64,000 nucleotides of DNA from Saccharopolyspora_C sp047200635 (GTDB lineage Bacteria; Actinomycetota; Actinomycetes; Mycobacteriales; Pseudonocardiaceae), in contig NZ_JBJZOI010000012.1 of assembly GCF_047200635.1 (NCBI RefSeq), positions 62,001-126,000 on the forward strand, given 5' to 3'. The position numbers and the translations under genes are program-made. The notes beneath the pieces were generated by a model. It made no database searches and was not told the origin of the DNA. It saw only the letters and a program-made list of their open reading frames with translations. Shown one piece after another: positions 18,973 through 27,091 of this stretch (its first letter is position 1; each line of letters opens with the position of its first letter).

Positions 18973-19563
18973 CTAATTTTTCTCCGGCAACCCCGCAACC
19001 GAGAGCTCTAGCGACTGCTTCGCCAACCCGCAGGGATCAACCATCCCCCCAGAACTGTCAGTTTCCGTCACAAAAGAGAATAGAATTTCGTTCTCGTTGG
19101 TAGCCAAGTACAAAGCACAACTGCCATTCGCAGGGTCATCTTCGTTAGCCTGAACGACAGGATGACCAGCGACATCAAACTCCGCATAATCTATGAACGA
19201 CGACGAATGGTCTCGATACATCTGAATGTTACGCCCCGGGAACGCATTCAAGGAGACCGTGGCATCGCCGTCAACGGCGGACCACTTGCAGTACTCAGGA
19301 AGGCTAGGATCCAAAGAATCCTTGAGCTTCTCCCCCTCCGACTCAAGACCCAGACTTTGCAGGGCACTCGGGCCGAGGAGAGCGCAGACCTCAACCCCAG
19401 AAGCTTCTTTAGGGGATTTCACCTCAGAACCCTGACCCGGTATCTCCTGAGGTGGAGGATTCTCGCCCGCGTCGGATCCCATCGCGCAACCAGAAGCGAG
19501 GACAGCTAACGACGCCATGCCCGCGAGTACCCGAAAAGCGGCAAGACTCACCTTAGCAGGCAT
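18973..19563 (-). CDS. DUF3558-family lipoprotein
   Basis: A 196-residue predicted lipoprotein with lipobox VLASGC (Cys26). The mature domain has four further cysteines in a DUF3558 pattern: VCALLGPSALQSLGL, YCKW, GSCALYL and VDPCGLAKQSLELS. It starts 5 bp after the PE-like stop, so the two are in one operon. DUF3558 lipoproteins are recurrent partners of PE/PPE genes in Pseudonocardiaceae and mycobacteria, but their function is unknown. Base composition is clearly less GC-rich than the surroundings, with A/T-ending codons. Confidence 0.82.
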   Translation of the reverse strand: MPAKVSLAAFRVLAGMASLAVLASGCAMGSDAGENPPPQEIPGQGSEVKSPKEASGVEVCALLGPSALQSLGLESEGEKLKDSLDPSLPEYCKWSAVDGDATVSLNAFPGRNIQMYRDHSSSFIDYAEFDVAGHPVVQANEDDPANGSCALYLATNENEILFSFVTETDSSGGMVDPCGLAKQSLELSVAGLPEKN

Positions 19564-19568
19564 ATATC

Positions 19569-19895
19569 CTACGACCGCCTTTCAATTTTTCCGGCGTCAA
19601 CCGAGGAGTTTTCGTCGGCCAGTCGATACTCATCCAGCGTCGCACGATAAGACTCGATCTTGCCGTCCAGCTTCGCCATAATGGCATTCGCCGCGCCCTG
19701 CAACGAAACATCAGCTCCATTTACTCTTTCAGTAAAGAGAGCGCGCGCCTCACCGGTTATCGAATCCTTGGCGGTGAGCTCGTTCGGCATGGCCGATCGC
19801 GAGGATCGCGCCAAAGCCTCCGCTTCAGACTTCGCGTCCTCCAGCTTGCGGATCGCTGCTTCCAGCGCTTCTGGGTCTATCCTGAACCCGGTCAT
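19569..19895 (-). CDS. PE-like small helical type VII secretion protein
   Basis: A 108-residue all-helical protein without signal peptide. It opens with MTGFRIDPEALEAAIRKLED, the typical start of actinobacterial PE-domain proteins, followed by a turn and a second long helix ending YRATLDEYRLADE. It is the first gene of a four-gene operon with DUF3558, PPE and EspG-like genes. The start ATG has a perfect GGGGAGG seven bases upstream. Likely forms a heterodimer with the PPE-like protein for export. No ESX core component (EccC, EccD, MycP) is in the window. Confidence 0.75.
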   Translation of the reverse strand: MTGFRIDPEALEAAIRKLEDAKSEAEALARSSRSAMPNELTAKDSITGEARALFTERVNGADVSLQGAANAIMAKLDGKIESYRATLDEYRLADENSSVDAGKIERRS

Positions 19896-20087
19896 GCTTC
19901 CTCCCCTGGCATGTCCACGCGTCAGCTGAGCATGGTGCACGCAGCCCCCTCCGCGCGTGCGCGAACCTACTCAATCACCCCTATGACGATCACCACAGTA
20001 ACCGGTGACGCACCGCGCGTGATCATCACCCGATGAGAGCAGCACAATCTCCGAAAGCGGAAGAGCCGGGGTGCTGACTCATCCTGA

Positions 20088-20603
20088 TCAAAACCGGGGC
20101 TCAGGGCGCAGCGACTTGAACATCAGGGGGCAGGCGATCACCGCCATGACCATCGGGACCGCGACGACCAGCAGGTAGATCAGAAGCTCCGGGTTCACCT
20201 CGTCAGCGCGCCCGAAGAAGACCAGCGACAGGACGGCCAAGCCAAGACCGTTCGCGCACGCGGTCCCCGCGCACAACACAACCGACTGCCTCAGCAACGG
20301 TCGCGCCCCGGCGACGTCGATCGTTCCACCGCGGAAGTACCGCTGGCCAAGCAACGTGCACAGTCCCAGGAGCCAGGAGAAAAGGCCGGACACCCCGATC
20401 ATCAGCACAGCGATCCAGGCGAGCGGGTGGCCGCCGGCCGGCAGGACGAACATCCACGCCATCCCCACCAGCACGACAACCGGTGAACCGGTCATCAGCG
20501 CGATTCCCGCGATCAGCAGACGCAGCTTCCTGCTCCGCTCCCACTCCACCGACACGGGAAGGAGCCGTGGCGGCGGGGGCGGCCCGGTCGGGATCGGAAT
20601 CAT
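20088..20603 (-). CDS. Four-helix membrane protein, copy 1 of a duplicated module
   Basis: A 171-residue membrane protein with a proline-rich cytosolic N-terminus (MIPIPTGPPPPPRLLPVSVEW) and four hydrophobic helices. It is a clear paralogue of the protein at 21686-22198: the same N-terminal PPPR..PVSVEW, then RR-rich linker, and helices in the same places. GGGAGG lies five bases before the ATG. The ATG overlaps the stop of a -1 frame peptide that continues the upstream YbaB-like gene (ATGA). Function unknown; the coupling suggests the two products act together. Confidence 0.7.
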   Translation of the reverse strand: MIPIPTGPPPPPRLLPVSVEWERSRKLRLLIAGIALMTGSPVVVLVGMAWMFVLPAGGHPLAWIAVLMIGVSGLFSWLLGLCTLLGQRYFRGGTIDVAGARPLLRQSVVLCAGTACANGLGLAVLSLVFFGRADEVNPELLIYLLVVAVPMVMAVIACPLMFKSLRPEPRF

Positions 20604-20889
20604 CGAGCCTCCCAGTTGGACGCATCACCATCGCTGACACTGCCATCGCTCAGATCGACACCGTCGTTGGGTTTCCCCACTTGTCACCAAGACCGTCGAG
20701 AGTGCCTACCGGCTCGGGCGGCATCGGAGCGGCTTCTGAAATCTCCGCCTGCGCGGACGCGGCGCGCAGGGTCGCGTCATTCGCGGCAGAGAGAACGTGC
20801 GTCGACAGGCGACGAGGATCCGTGCGGCGCTTCCAGTCGGTGGCGAGCTCCACCGCACGCACTTCACCGAGTCCGGTCACGCTTACCAC
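20600..20889 (-). CDS. YbaB-like protein with -1 frame C-terminal extension, copy 1
   Basis: The zero-frame part (79 codons, GTG at 20889 to 20650) reads VSVTGLGEVRAVELATDWK, then RTDPRRLSTHVLSAANDAT. This is the beta strand-helix half of YbaB/EbfC nucleoid-associated proteins, with the N-terminal helix missing or in another frame. At LGDKWG the zero frame runs out after six more codons. The -1 frame continues as PNDGVDLSDGSVSDGDASNW and ends 20600-20602, overlapping the membrane-protein start. The junction is G GGA AAC (20671-20677 read on the minus strand), a canonical slippery heptamer in the right phase. A separate 26-codon ORF from a nearby GTG is the alternative. Confidence 0.5.
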
Positions 20890-21157
20890 GACAATTCCTT
20901 CCGGGTCTTGGCCGCGGAAAGCTTCATCGCGTACTTCTGGTTCTGCCCGCTCGGAGCCTCGGCGACATCCGAATTTCCTCCGGCCAATGATCTTCCTCGT
21001 TCAGCTGCCACCATTGATGCACAAGTGGGCACCCTACCGAGCCGCGGTGGGCCGATGGGCAGATCGCAGGAAACACCGGGACGGTGAGATCCGTTCACGG
21101 CAGCTTTGCGCCGGGAACTAGCCTGAGCTCCGACAGGACCGGAGAACGGGGTGCTCC

Positions 21158-21661
21158 ATGTGGACCACGCGAGCAGAGCTGCCGGAGGACGCGGCGGGGG
21201 TTCGGGCCGTGAACCTCGCGGCGTTCCCGACCGCCGAGGAAGCCGATCTCGTCGACGCGCTTCGCGCCGATCCGGGGGCGTGGGTCCCCGGCTTGTCGAC
21301 CGTGGCCGCGAACGAGGGCGGCGGGATCGTCGGGCACGCACTGCTGAGCCGGTGCCGGGTCGGTGGAGCTCCGGCGCTGGCGCTCGCACCCTGCGCGGTG
21401 CTGCCCGCGCACCAGCGAACGGGAGCGGGATCCTCCGCGATCCGCGCCGGACTCGACGCCGCGCGAGCGCTCGGGGAGAACCTGGTCGTGGTGCTCGGGC
21501 ACGCCGACTACTACCCGAGATTCGGATTCACCCCTGCCTCCCGGTTCGGCATCCGAGCGCCGTTCGAGGCCCCCGACACCGCGTTCCTCGCCCTCGCGCT
21601 CGATCCCCGGCAGCCAGTGCCGAGCGGGCTGATCGAGTACCCCGCGCCGTTCGGCATCTGA
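21158..21661 (+). CDS. GNAT-family N-acetyltransferase
   Basis: A 167-residue acetyltransferase of the YhbS-like class. It begins with the strand WTTRAELPEDAAGVRAVN. The acetyl-CoA loop is in the degenerate form LPAHQRTGAGSSAIRAGLDA, and the C-terminal half has VVLGHADYYPRFGFTPASRF, a hallmark of this subfamily. Substrate unknown. It lies on the plus strand between the two copies of the duplicated YbaB/membrane module and is transcribed opposite to them. Confidence 0.87.
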   Translation: MWTTRAELPEDAAGVRAVNLAAFPTAEEADLVDALRADPGAWVPGLSTVAANEGGGIVGHALLSRCRVGGAPALALAPCAVLPAHQRTGAGSSAIRAGLDAARALGENLVVVLGHADYYPRFGFTPASRFGIRAPFEAPDTAFLALALDPRQPVPSGLIEYPAPFGI

Positions 21662-21685
21662 CTCAGCCGTCGAGGAATCCTCGGT

Positions 21686-22198
21686 TCAGACGAGGATCTT
21701 CCGGACGACTGCGCACCACGCGAAACCGGACAGCGCGACAGGCGACAGCACCACGACGAAGCCGAACAAGGTTTCCGCACCGAGCTGAGCACCGTCCCGC
21801 GCCGCAGCGGCGGACGCCAGCGCCAAAGCCGCCGTGCTCAGGCCGCCGCCGATCGCGGAAAAGATCCAGACAGCCAGCGAGGATCGTCGCAGTCCTTGAG
21901 CTTGAGTCAGGTTGAGCCAGCCGCTGTTGAGGTACGACCGCCCGAGCAGGGAAAGCACTCCCATCCCACAGGAAAAGAACGTGGACACGAAGAGAAAACC
22001 CGCCAGCATGATCGTTCCCGCGCCTCGACCGACTGGCAGCGAGAACATCCAGGGGATTCCCAGAACGGCGATGACCAGTGAACAAGTCACGAGCAAGATT
22101 CCGGCCAGGCCGAGCCGTCGCCTCATCCTGCGCGCCCACTCGACCGACACCGGAACGTACCTCGGAGGCGGTTGCGGTACAGGAATCGGGATCATCAT
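21686..22198 (-). CDS. Four-helix membrane protein, copy 2 of a duplicated module
   Basis: A 170-residue paralogue of the membrane protein at 20088-20603. It has MMIPIPVPQPPPRYVPVSVE, a short arginine-rich linker and four hydrophobic helices. Identity is clearest in the N-terminal 35 residues and in the GLLSLLG/LCTLLG turn. The start overlaps the stop of the conserved -1 frame peptide exactly as in copy 1 (ATGA). GGGAAG lies just upstream. Function unknown. Confidence 0.68.
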   Translation of the reverse strand: MMIPIPVPQPPPRYVPVSVEWARRMRRRLGLAGILLVTCSLVIAVLGIPWMFSLPVGRGAGTIMLAGFLFVSTFFSCGMGVLSLLGRSYLNSGWLNLTQAQGLRRSSLAVWIFSAIGGGLSTAALALASAAAARDGAQLGAETLFGFVVVLSPVALSGFAWCAVVRKILV

Positions 22199-22620
22199 CG
22201 CACTTCCCAGTTCGATTCGTCGCCATCATTGACGCTACCGCCGCTCAGATCCACGCCGTTGTTCGCAACCCCCACTTGGCGCCGAGTTCGTCGATGGTTC
22301 GCTGGTCTGCGTGTTGACCGGCTGAACAGTCGCACAGAATGCGCTAACCGCTGCGGCGACGAACCGACCCTCCTCCAAACGTTGATAGACCGAGCTCAGG
22401 TCAGCTGAGACCGCGTCGAGGAGCCCATCGCCTGCGCCGCGGTGATCGGCTCGCCGGAGGCCGCGATTCCCCCGCTCGTCGCCTCCGGGAGCTGGTGCGG
22501 GGCGCCCCGGGGGATCTCCGCTTGCGCGGACGCCGCGCGCACGGTCGCGTCATTCGCGGCGGAGACGACGTGAGCCGCCAGGCGACGCGGATCCGTCCTG
22601 CACTTCCACCCAGCCACCAT
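22195..22620 (-). pseudogene. Decayed YbaB-like gene, copy 2
   Basis: The zero-frame start (GTG in the phase of 22620) gives RTDPRRLAAHVVSAANDATV, nearly identical to copy 1, but everything before TDW/GW is missing; the DUF397 gene ends immediately upstream. This frame stops at 22396. About 100 bp later a different frame reads DQRTIDELGAKWG, matching TLDGLGDKWG of copy 1. The -1 frame then continues ANNGVDLSGGSVNDGDESNW to 22195, overlapping the next gene. The copy therefore looks truncated at the 5' end and frameshifted in the middle, while its last 25 codons stay conserved. Confidence 0.55.
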
Positions 22621-22625
22621 ATGAC

Positions 22626-22835
22626 TCAGCCGTCGAGGTTGCCCTTCTTGACCTCGCGCAGGAACGCGCCGAAGGCGGTTGCCGGGAAGGACAGCACCGG
22701 GCTCCCCCGCCCGAGCTTGGAATCCCGCACCGCCGAGCGATCAGCGGCCAACGCGACCTCGACGCACGCGCCGCCGTTGGCGTTGCTGTACGTCGACTTC
22801 CGCCAAGGCAACGCAGGGGTGTCGTGGGCGGTCAC
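22626..22835 (-). CDS. DUF397-family small protein
   Basis: A 69-residue protein with the DUF397 pattern PALPWRKSTYSNANGGACVE, then VRDSKLGRGSPVLSF and AFGAFLREVKKG. GTG was chosen as start because AGAAGG precedes it and the longer reading begins inside the upstream helix-turn-helix gene. DUF397 genes almost always follow an XRE-type regulator in actinobacteria and are proposed toxin-like or signalling partners (the WhiJ/BldB-associated group). The spacing to the regulator here is 19 bp, so they are one operon. Confidence 0.88.
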   Translation of the reverse strand: MTAHDTPALPWRKSTYSNANGGACVEVALAADRSAVRDSKLGRGSPVLSFPATAFGAFLREVKKGNLDG

Positions 22836-22854
22836 GCTGCCACCTTCTTCTGTC

Positions 22855-23691
22855 CTATTCGAGCCTTCCGAGCACATCCCGGATGAGCTCGGCCGAAGCG
22901 GACTCGCTGAGCGCCGCGACCCTCAAACGGTTGAACGCAACGGTATAGGACTTGAGGTGCTGGGGACCAGCAAGGTAATCCGCGTTCGTCAGGCCTTCCA
23001 GGTACAGGATCGTCTTCGCGGGTTCGGCGAGGCTGAGGATCGTGAACGGCGATCCCAGCGCGAGGTGCGCCCAGTCCGAGAGCGGCAGGACCTGGAGCGT
23101 GACGTGCTTGAGCTGGGCCACCTCCAGGAGGACGGCTAGCTGCTCACGCATGATCTCGGGCTCGCCAACGACTCCCCGGATGGCGGGCTCACCCAGAACC
23201 ACTGACAGCTCGGGCGGGTTCGGGGCCGTGAGGCGCGCCCTGCGCGCGACCCGGCTGTCCGCGATGCGCCCCACGTCCTCCGGGCGGACCGAGATCGCCT
23301 TGTTCAGCAGCGCTTCCGCGTACGCCTTCGTCTGGAGGATTCCCGGGATCATGTCGCCGTAGTGGATCAGCAGCTCGCTGGCCACCGATTCCATGCCGAC
23401 GTACGAGCGCGCCCAGTCCTGCACCCGGCCGTAGCTGCCGCGCTTGCGCGCTTCCTTCGCCAACCGGTGGATGTGTTCGATCCGGTTCCCGTCGACGCCA
23501 CAGCGCTCGGCGATGCGATCCAGCTCGGCGGCGGAAATGGTGCGGACCCCGTTCTCCAGCTTGGACACCTTGGTCACGTCCCACCGCAGCAGCTCGGCGA
23601 TCTCCTTCGGCTCGACGCCCGCCGCCTCGCGCATCCTGCGCAGCTCCAGGCCCAGTTCGAGCCTGCGGATCACCGGTCCAGGGTTCGTCAC
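22855..23691 (-). CDS. Helix-turn-helix regulator with DUF5753 domain
   Basis: A 278-residue regulator of the Scr1/WhiJ-like family. The N-terminal XRE helix-turn-helix is at residues 10-65 (LGLELRRMREAAGVEPKEIA, WDVTKVSKLENGVRTIS). The DUF5753 domain follows, with QDWARSYVGMESVASELLIH, PGILQTKAYAEALL and QLKHVTLQVLPLSDWAHLAL. The start is GTG with GGAGG four bases upstream. These regulators are abundant in filamentous actinobacteria and pair with the DUF397 gene that follows here. Probably involved in developmental control; targets unknown. Confidence 0.9.
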   Translation of the reverse strand: MTNPGPVIRRLELGLELRRMREAAGVEPKEIAELLRWDVTKVSKLENGVRTISAAELDRIAERCGVDGNRIEHIHRLAKEARKRGSYGRVQDWARSYVGMESVASELLIHYGDMIPGILQTKAYAEALLNKAISVRPEDVGRIADSRVARRARLTAPNPPELSVVLGEPAIRGVVGEPEIMREQLAVLLEVAQLKHVTLQVLPLSDWAHLALGSPFTILSLAEPAKTILYLEGLTNADYLAGPQHLKSYTVAFNRLRVAALSESASAELIRDVLGRLE

Positions 23692-23893
23692 GTTGCCTCC
23701 TCGGTCGCGGAACAGTCTGCCGGGTCGGACGCCAGAACCTGATCCCCCTAAAGGGCGACTATCTACGTGGCATTGCCGCTTATAGATTCCTCCTCGGCGG
23801 CGACCTCCCGTCGCTGGCGTGGGGTCGGTGGTCTTCCCCTCCTCCCCGACGAGGCCACCGGCTCCGCGTCCCCATCGGCTCCCGGGGGCGGCA

Positions 23894-24094
23894 ATGCGAC
23901 CTGAACCGCCGGGTTGGCGCGGGGTGTTCACGAGCGATCGGCTGCACCGGGTCTCGCCGGGCAACGAGCGCCGGATCTGCCACGGCTCGCCGGGAAACCG
24001 GCTCGGGCTCGCCGACTGCGGCGCGGTGTGCGTGCCGCCGACGCCGAACCAGTGGCCGCTGCCGACCTGCGCGCTGTGCTACCCCCGGACATGA
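23894..24094 (+). CDS. Small cysteine-containing protein of unknown function
   Basis: A 66-residue ORF with GWRGVFTSDRLHRVSPGNER near the start and four cysteines, the last two in PTCALCYP. The paired Cys-x2-Cys and upstream RICHGSP/LADCGAVC suggest a small zinc-binding or disulfide fold. Small proteins of this style occur next to HTH/DUF397 pairs in Pseudonocardiaceae, as far as I can recall. It diverges from that pair with about 200 bp between. The start and even the reality of the gene are uncertain. Confidence 0.45.
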   Translation: MRPEPPGWRGVFTSDRLHRVSPGNERRICHGSPGNRLGLADCGAVCVPPTPNQWPLPTCALCYPRT

Positions 24095-24141
24095 CGGTGC
24101 CCGGTGGTCAACGGACCACCGGGCACCGTCGATCAGAAGGA

Positions 24142-26706
24142 TCAGTACCGGACGACCGAGTACTGCGAGGCCGTCCACGCCGGGGCGCCCTTCACCGGGA
24201 TCAGCTCCACCCGGACCCGCTCCTTGCCCTCCGTCAGCGCCGGGGGCAGCTCGAAGGTGTCCGCCAGCCAGCGGAAGGTGCCGTTGCCCAGCGGCTGCAA
24301 CCAGGTGCCCGCCACCTCACCGTCCACGCGCACCTCGGCTCGCTGGTAGGCCTGCCCCTGGTCGGAGATCCGGCGCAGCTGGGCGCCCTCGTTCTCCGCA
24401 CCGACCGCGACGTCGAAGCGCACCGCGCCGGCCGAGGCCGCGACCTGGGCGTTGCGCCGCTCCCCGGTGCCCTCGAAGCGGGAGTCCAACGGGTTCACCT
24501 CTTCTCTCGCGGCCCGGTAGCCGTGGGAATCGCGGCTGCCGCGGTCCGACAGGTCGATGCTGTCGACCTCCTCCAGCGCTCCCGGGCGCCCGCCGTACCA
24601 GTACGCCGTGGAGCTGTAGTCGCCCGGCTCGTCGTTGTTCGGACCGTGCTCGATGTCGGCGACGAAGCCGTCCTGGAACGGGATCGCGTCCGGCACCTGG
24701 AGGCGGTAAGCACCGGTGCAGTCGTACCGGCAGCCGTCACCGTTCAGCTCGTGCGCCGGGTTGCCCGCCAGCGGCATGGAGAACGTGGTGCCGTCGCGGA
24801 AGTACCACCCGGACTCGTAGTAGTCCTCGCTGCCCGTGCCGTGCCAGGACGGGGACGGCGAACCGTTGACGTAGAAGCGCTCGTCGCCCTCCAGGTAGTT
24901 GCGCTGGTTGGCCACCGCGTTCGTCTCCGGCATCGACATCGGTTGGCGGCGGTGGGTGGCCGGGGCGTTCGGCGGGATCAGGCCGCGCATGGTGTGCGTG
25001 ACGCCGTAGAAGGTGCCGGATCCCTCCGCCTGGAGGAAGTTCCAGTCCTCGCCTTCGACGGTCTCCCCCCGGTGGTGGGTGGCGTGGAAGTAGCCGGTGT
25101 TCTCGCCGGCCTCCCGCGGCGCCGCCGAGACCTCCGCGGTCATGCCCTCGATCGGCACGCCGCCGCCGTTGACGATCTCCACGGTGGCGCTGCGGTCGTA
25201 GGGCATCGGCCACCAGGAGGTGTACCAGCCGTCCTCGCCGGGGTCGATCGAGGTCATCATGCTGCGCACGTCGTGCTCGCCCAGGCCGGAGCCGAAGAAC
25301 TCGCCGATCGGGGCGTCCACGGTGGTCTTGCCGTCGAAGGTGATGCGCAGCCGCGCCGACTCCAGCACGTGCTCCGAGGCCGCGACCTGCCGCGGGTCGA
25401 AGCCGTAGCGGCCCACCAGCTTCTCCCGCGCGAAGACCGCGTTGTCGATGCGGTAGCCGTGCGCGGCCTCCTCACCGGGATGAGCGGGGCCGACGTCGAG
25501 CACGTCGGTGCGCACCCACTCGCCGCGTACGAGGCTCTGCACGTCGTAGCGGAACTCGTTGACGTCCAGCGAGGAGGAGATGAAACGGTTCGCCACCTCC
25601 ACCGAGGACTTGCCCGCGGTGAGCTGGGCGGGCACGTCGATCCCCTGCACGCCCCAGCCGCCCGGAGCGGCCGCTCCGCTGCGCCACTCGCCCGCCGGGG
25701 CGCCGTCCACCCTCAGGCTGGCGACCTGGTCGGCGATCTGCGGATCGAAGCGGCGCACGATGCGCACCCCCTCGTTGTCCGGGTGCACTGCCGCGTCGAA
25801 CCGGCTGCCCCCGCCCGCGCCGAACGCGCGGCCGTCGTCGACGACCCGCGGGCTCGGCACGATCTGCGGGATCCGCAGCCGCAGCTGGTTGATCTGGCCC
25901 GGGCCCTCCAGCTGCGCCACCGGAGCCGCGGTGCCCGGAACGACGCCGAAGTCGCGCCGGGTGGGCTCCGCCTCCGGGTCCACGCCCTTCGGGTCGGCGA
26001 CGCCGAACATGCGCAGCCGCTCCAGCACGTCCTCGGCGGGGTCCGACGGGTCGAAGGTGTCGACGCCCTCGGCGTCGGCGAAGGTGCGGTAGTCGACGTG
26101 GTAGAAGTTCGGGTTGTTCTGCACCGTGATCCGCATCGACTCGCGGTACGGCATCGGCACCTTGATCACCGCGCCGCCCGCCGAGTCGTCGGCGTTGCCG
26201 ACCAGCGGCCACTCGAAGGGCGCCCCGACCCGGCCGCTGACCACGTCGATGAGCGGGGCGTCCAGCACGGTCCGGCCGTCCAGCTCGATGGTGATGTCGC
26301 CGGTGCCGGTGACGTCGCCCCAGGGCTCGCGGGTGAACCAGATCGAGGAGATCTCGCCCGCGCCGGCGCGCTCGGCGATGACGCACCCGCGCTCGCTCTC
26401 GCGCAGGCAGGAGTAGGTGCCGTTGAAGCCGTCGTCGTTGCTGCCGTCGCGGGCGAAGCTGGAGAACTGGCCCGTCTGCTCGGAGCCGCGCAGCTGCGCG
26501 AGCCCGGCCGGATCGCGGAAGGTGTCCCAGCCGACGCTGCCCTTGCCCGCCGCCCGCTGCTGGGCGGGGGCGGAGTTCTGCGCGGAACCGTGGCCGGAAT
26601 CGGCGATCATCGCGGCGGCCGCCAGCGAAGCCACGCCGAGCACGGCACCGAGCCTCCTCGGCAGCCGCCTCGCGGCGCGCAGCACATCACCACTGCGGTC
26701 TCTCAT
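24142..26706 (-). CDS. Secreted GH172 (DUF2961) glycoside hydrolase-like protein
   Basis: An 854-residue exported protein. The signal peptide has a twin-arginine-like basic start (RRLPRRLGAVLGVASLAAAA). Two DUF2961 jelly-roll-like halves can be seen: GEISSIWFTREPWGDVTGTG and LRITFDGKTTVDAPIGEFFG. The conserved acidic motif WHGTGSEDYYESGWYF is near residue 625. Characterised GH172 members include a difructose dianhydride I synthase/hydrolase and exo-D-arabinofuranosidases. The start ATG has GGGGAGGG upstream. It lies 385 bp downstream of the pentose ABC operon on the same strand, which suggests it releases a sugar for that transporter; no copy of the shared operator was found before it. Confidence 0.82.
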   Translation of the reverse strand: MRDRSGDVLRAARRLPRRLGAVLGVASLAAAAMIADSGHGSAQNSAPAQQRAAGKGSVGWDTFRDPAGLAQLRGSEQTGQFSSFARDGSNDDGFNGTYSCLRESERGCVIAERAGAGEISSIWFTREPWGDVTGTGDITIELDGRTVLDAPLIDVVSGRVGAPFEWPLVGNADDSAGGAVIKVPMPYRESMRITVQNNPNFYHVDYRTFADAEGVDTFDPSDPAEDVLERLRMFGVADPKGVDPEAEPTRRDFGVVPGTAAPVAQLEGPGQINQLRLRIPQIVPSPRVVDDGRAFGAGGGSRFDAAVHPDNEGVRIVRRFDPQIADQVASLRVDGAPAGEWRSGAAAPGGWGVQGIDVPAQLTAGKSSVEVANRFISSSLDVNEFRYDVQSLVRGEWVRTDVLDVGPAHPGEEAAHGYRIDNAVFAREKLVGRYGFDPRQVAASEHVLESARLRITFDGKTTVDAPIGEFFGSGLGEHDVRSMMTSIDPGEDGWYTSWWPMPYDRSATVEIVNGGGVPIEGMTAEVSAAPREAGENTGYFHATHHRGETVEGEDWNFLQAEGSGTFYGVTHTMRGLIPPNAPATHRRQPMSMPETNAVANQRNYLEGDERFYVNGSPSPSWHGTGSEDYYESGWYFRDGTTFSMPLAGNPAHELNGDGCRYDCTGAYRLQVPDAIPFQDGFVADIEHGPNNDEPGDYSSTAYWYGGRPGALEEVDSIDLSDRGSRDSHGYRAAREEVNPLDSRFEGTGERRNAQVAASAGAVRFDVAVGAENEGAQLRRISDQGQAYQRAEVRVDGEVAGTWLQPLGNGTFRWLADTFELPPALTEGKERVRVELIPVKGAPAWTASQYSVVRY

Positions 26707-26885
26707 CAAGCTCGCCCTCCCCACATCACTATCCCTGGTGGACAGCGTTGTCCTGGTCGTTCGACGGTGGTGCGCGGTTGGGATCGGATCGGTGTCGGTC
26801 CCGGGAACGCGGGCGCACACGGCCACACGCCGCGTTTCACCCGCAGCGTAGGAAGGAGGCCCGCACTCACCAAGAACATCGCGGA

Positions 26886-26903
26886 ACTTCGGGATTCCGA
26901 AGT
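26886..26903. other. Perfect 7-bp inverted repeat upstream of the GH172 gene
   Basis: ACTTCGG and CCGAAGT are separated by GATT. The site lies 180 bp upstream of the GH172 start in a 385-bp gene-free stretch (26707-27091) that is more AT-rich than its surroundings. It could be a protein-binding site or a terminator of the upstream ABC operon. No T run follows. Nothing else was recognised in the gap. Confidence 0.35.
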
Positions 26904-27091
26904 CCCAAATTCACTCATCTAGATGGTCACTGGCATGAAGCAGAGGCCACTACCACCATCCAGGTGGATTTGATTTCTTTTCGGTGACAGCTCGCATTGC
27001 TAAAGGAAGTCGCACGCCGGGGAAACATGGCCCTGGCGCGCGACCTGCACCTTCACCGATTCGGAGACGGGTTGTGGTAAGGCGTGGAGAC

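Noticed and set aside
23914..26922. Very long open frame on the plus strand opposite the GH172 gene
   Set aside because: It is the mirror frame of a high-GC gene on the minus strand; composition is His/Val/Arg-rich with no domain, while the minus-strand product has clear GH172 motifs and a signal peptide. The same reasoning removes the long plus-strand frames over 12.2-16 kb and 5.7-8.7 kb.
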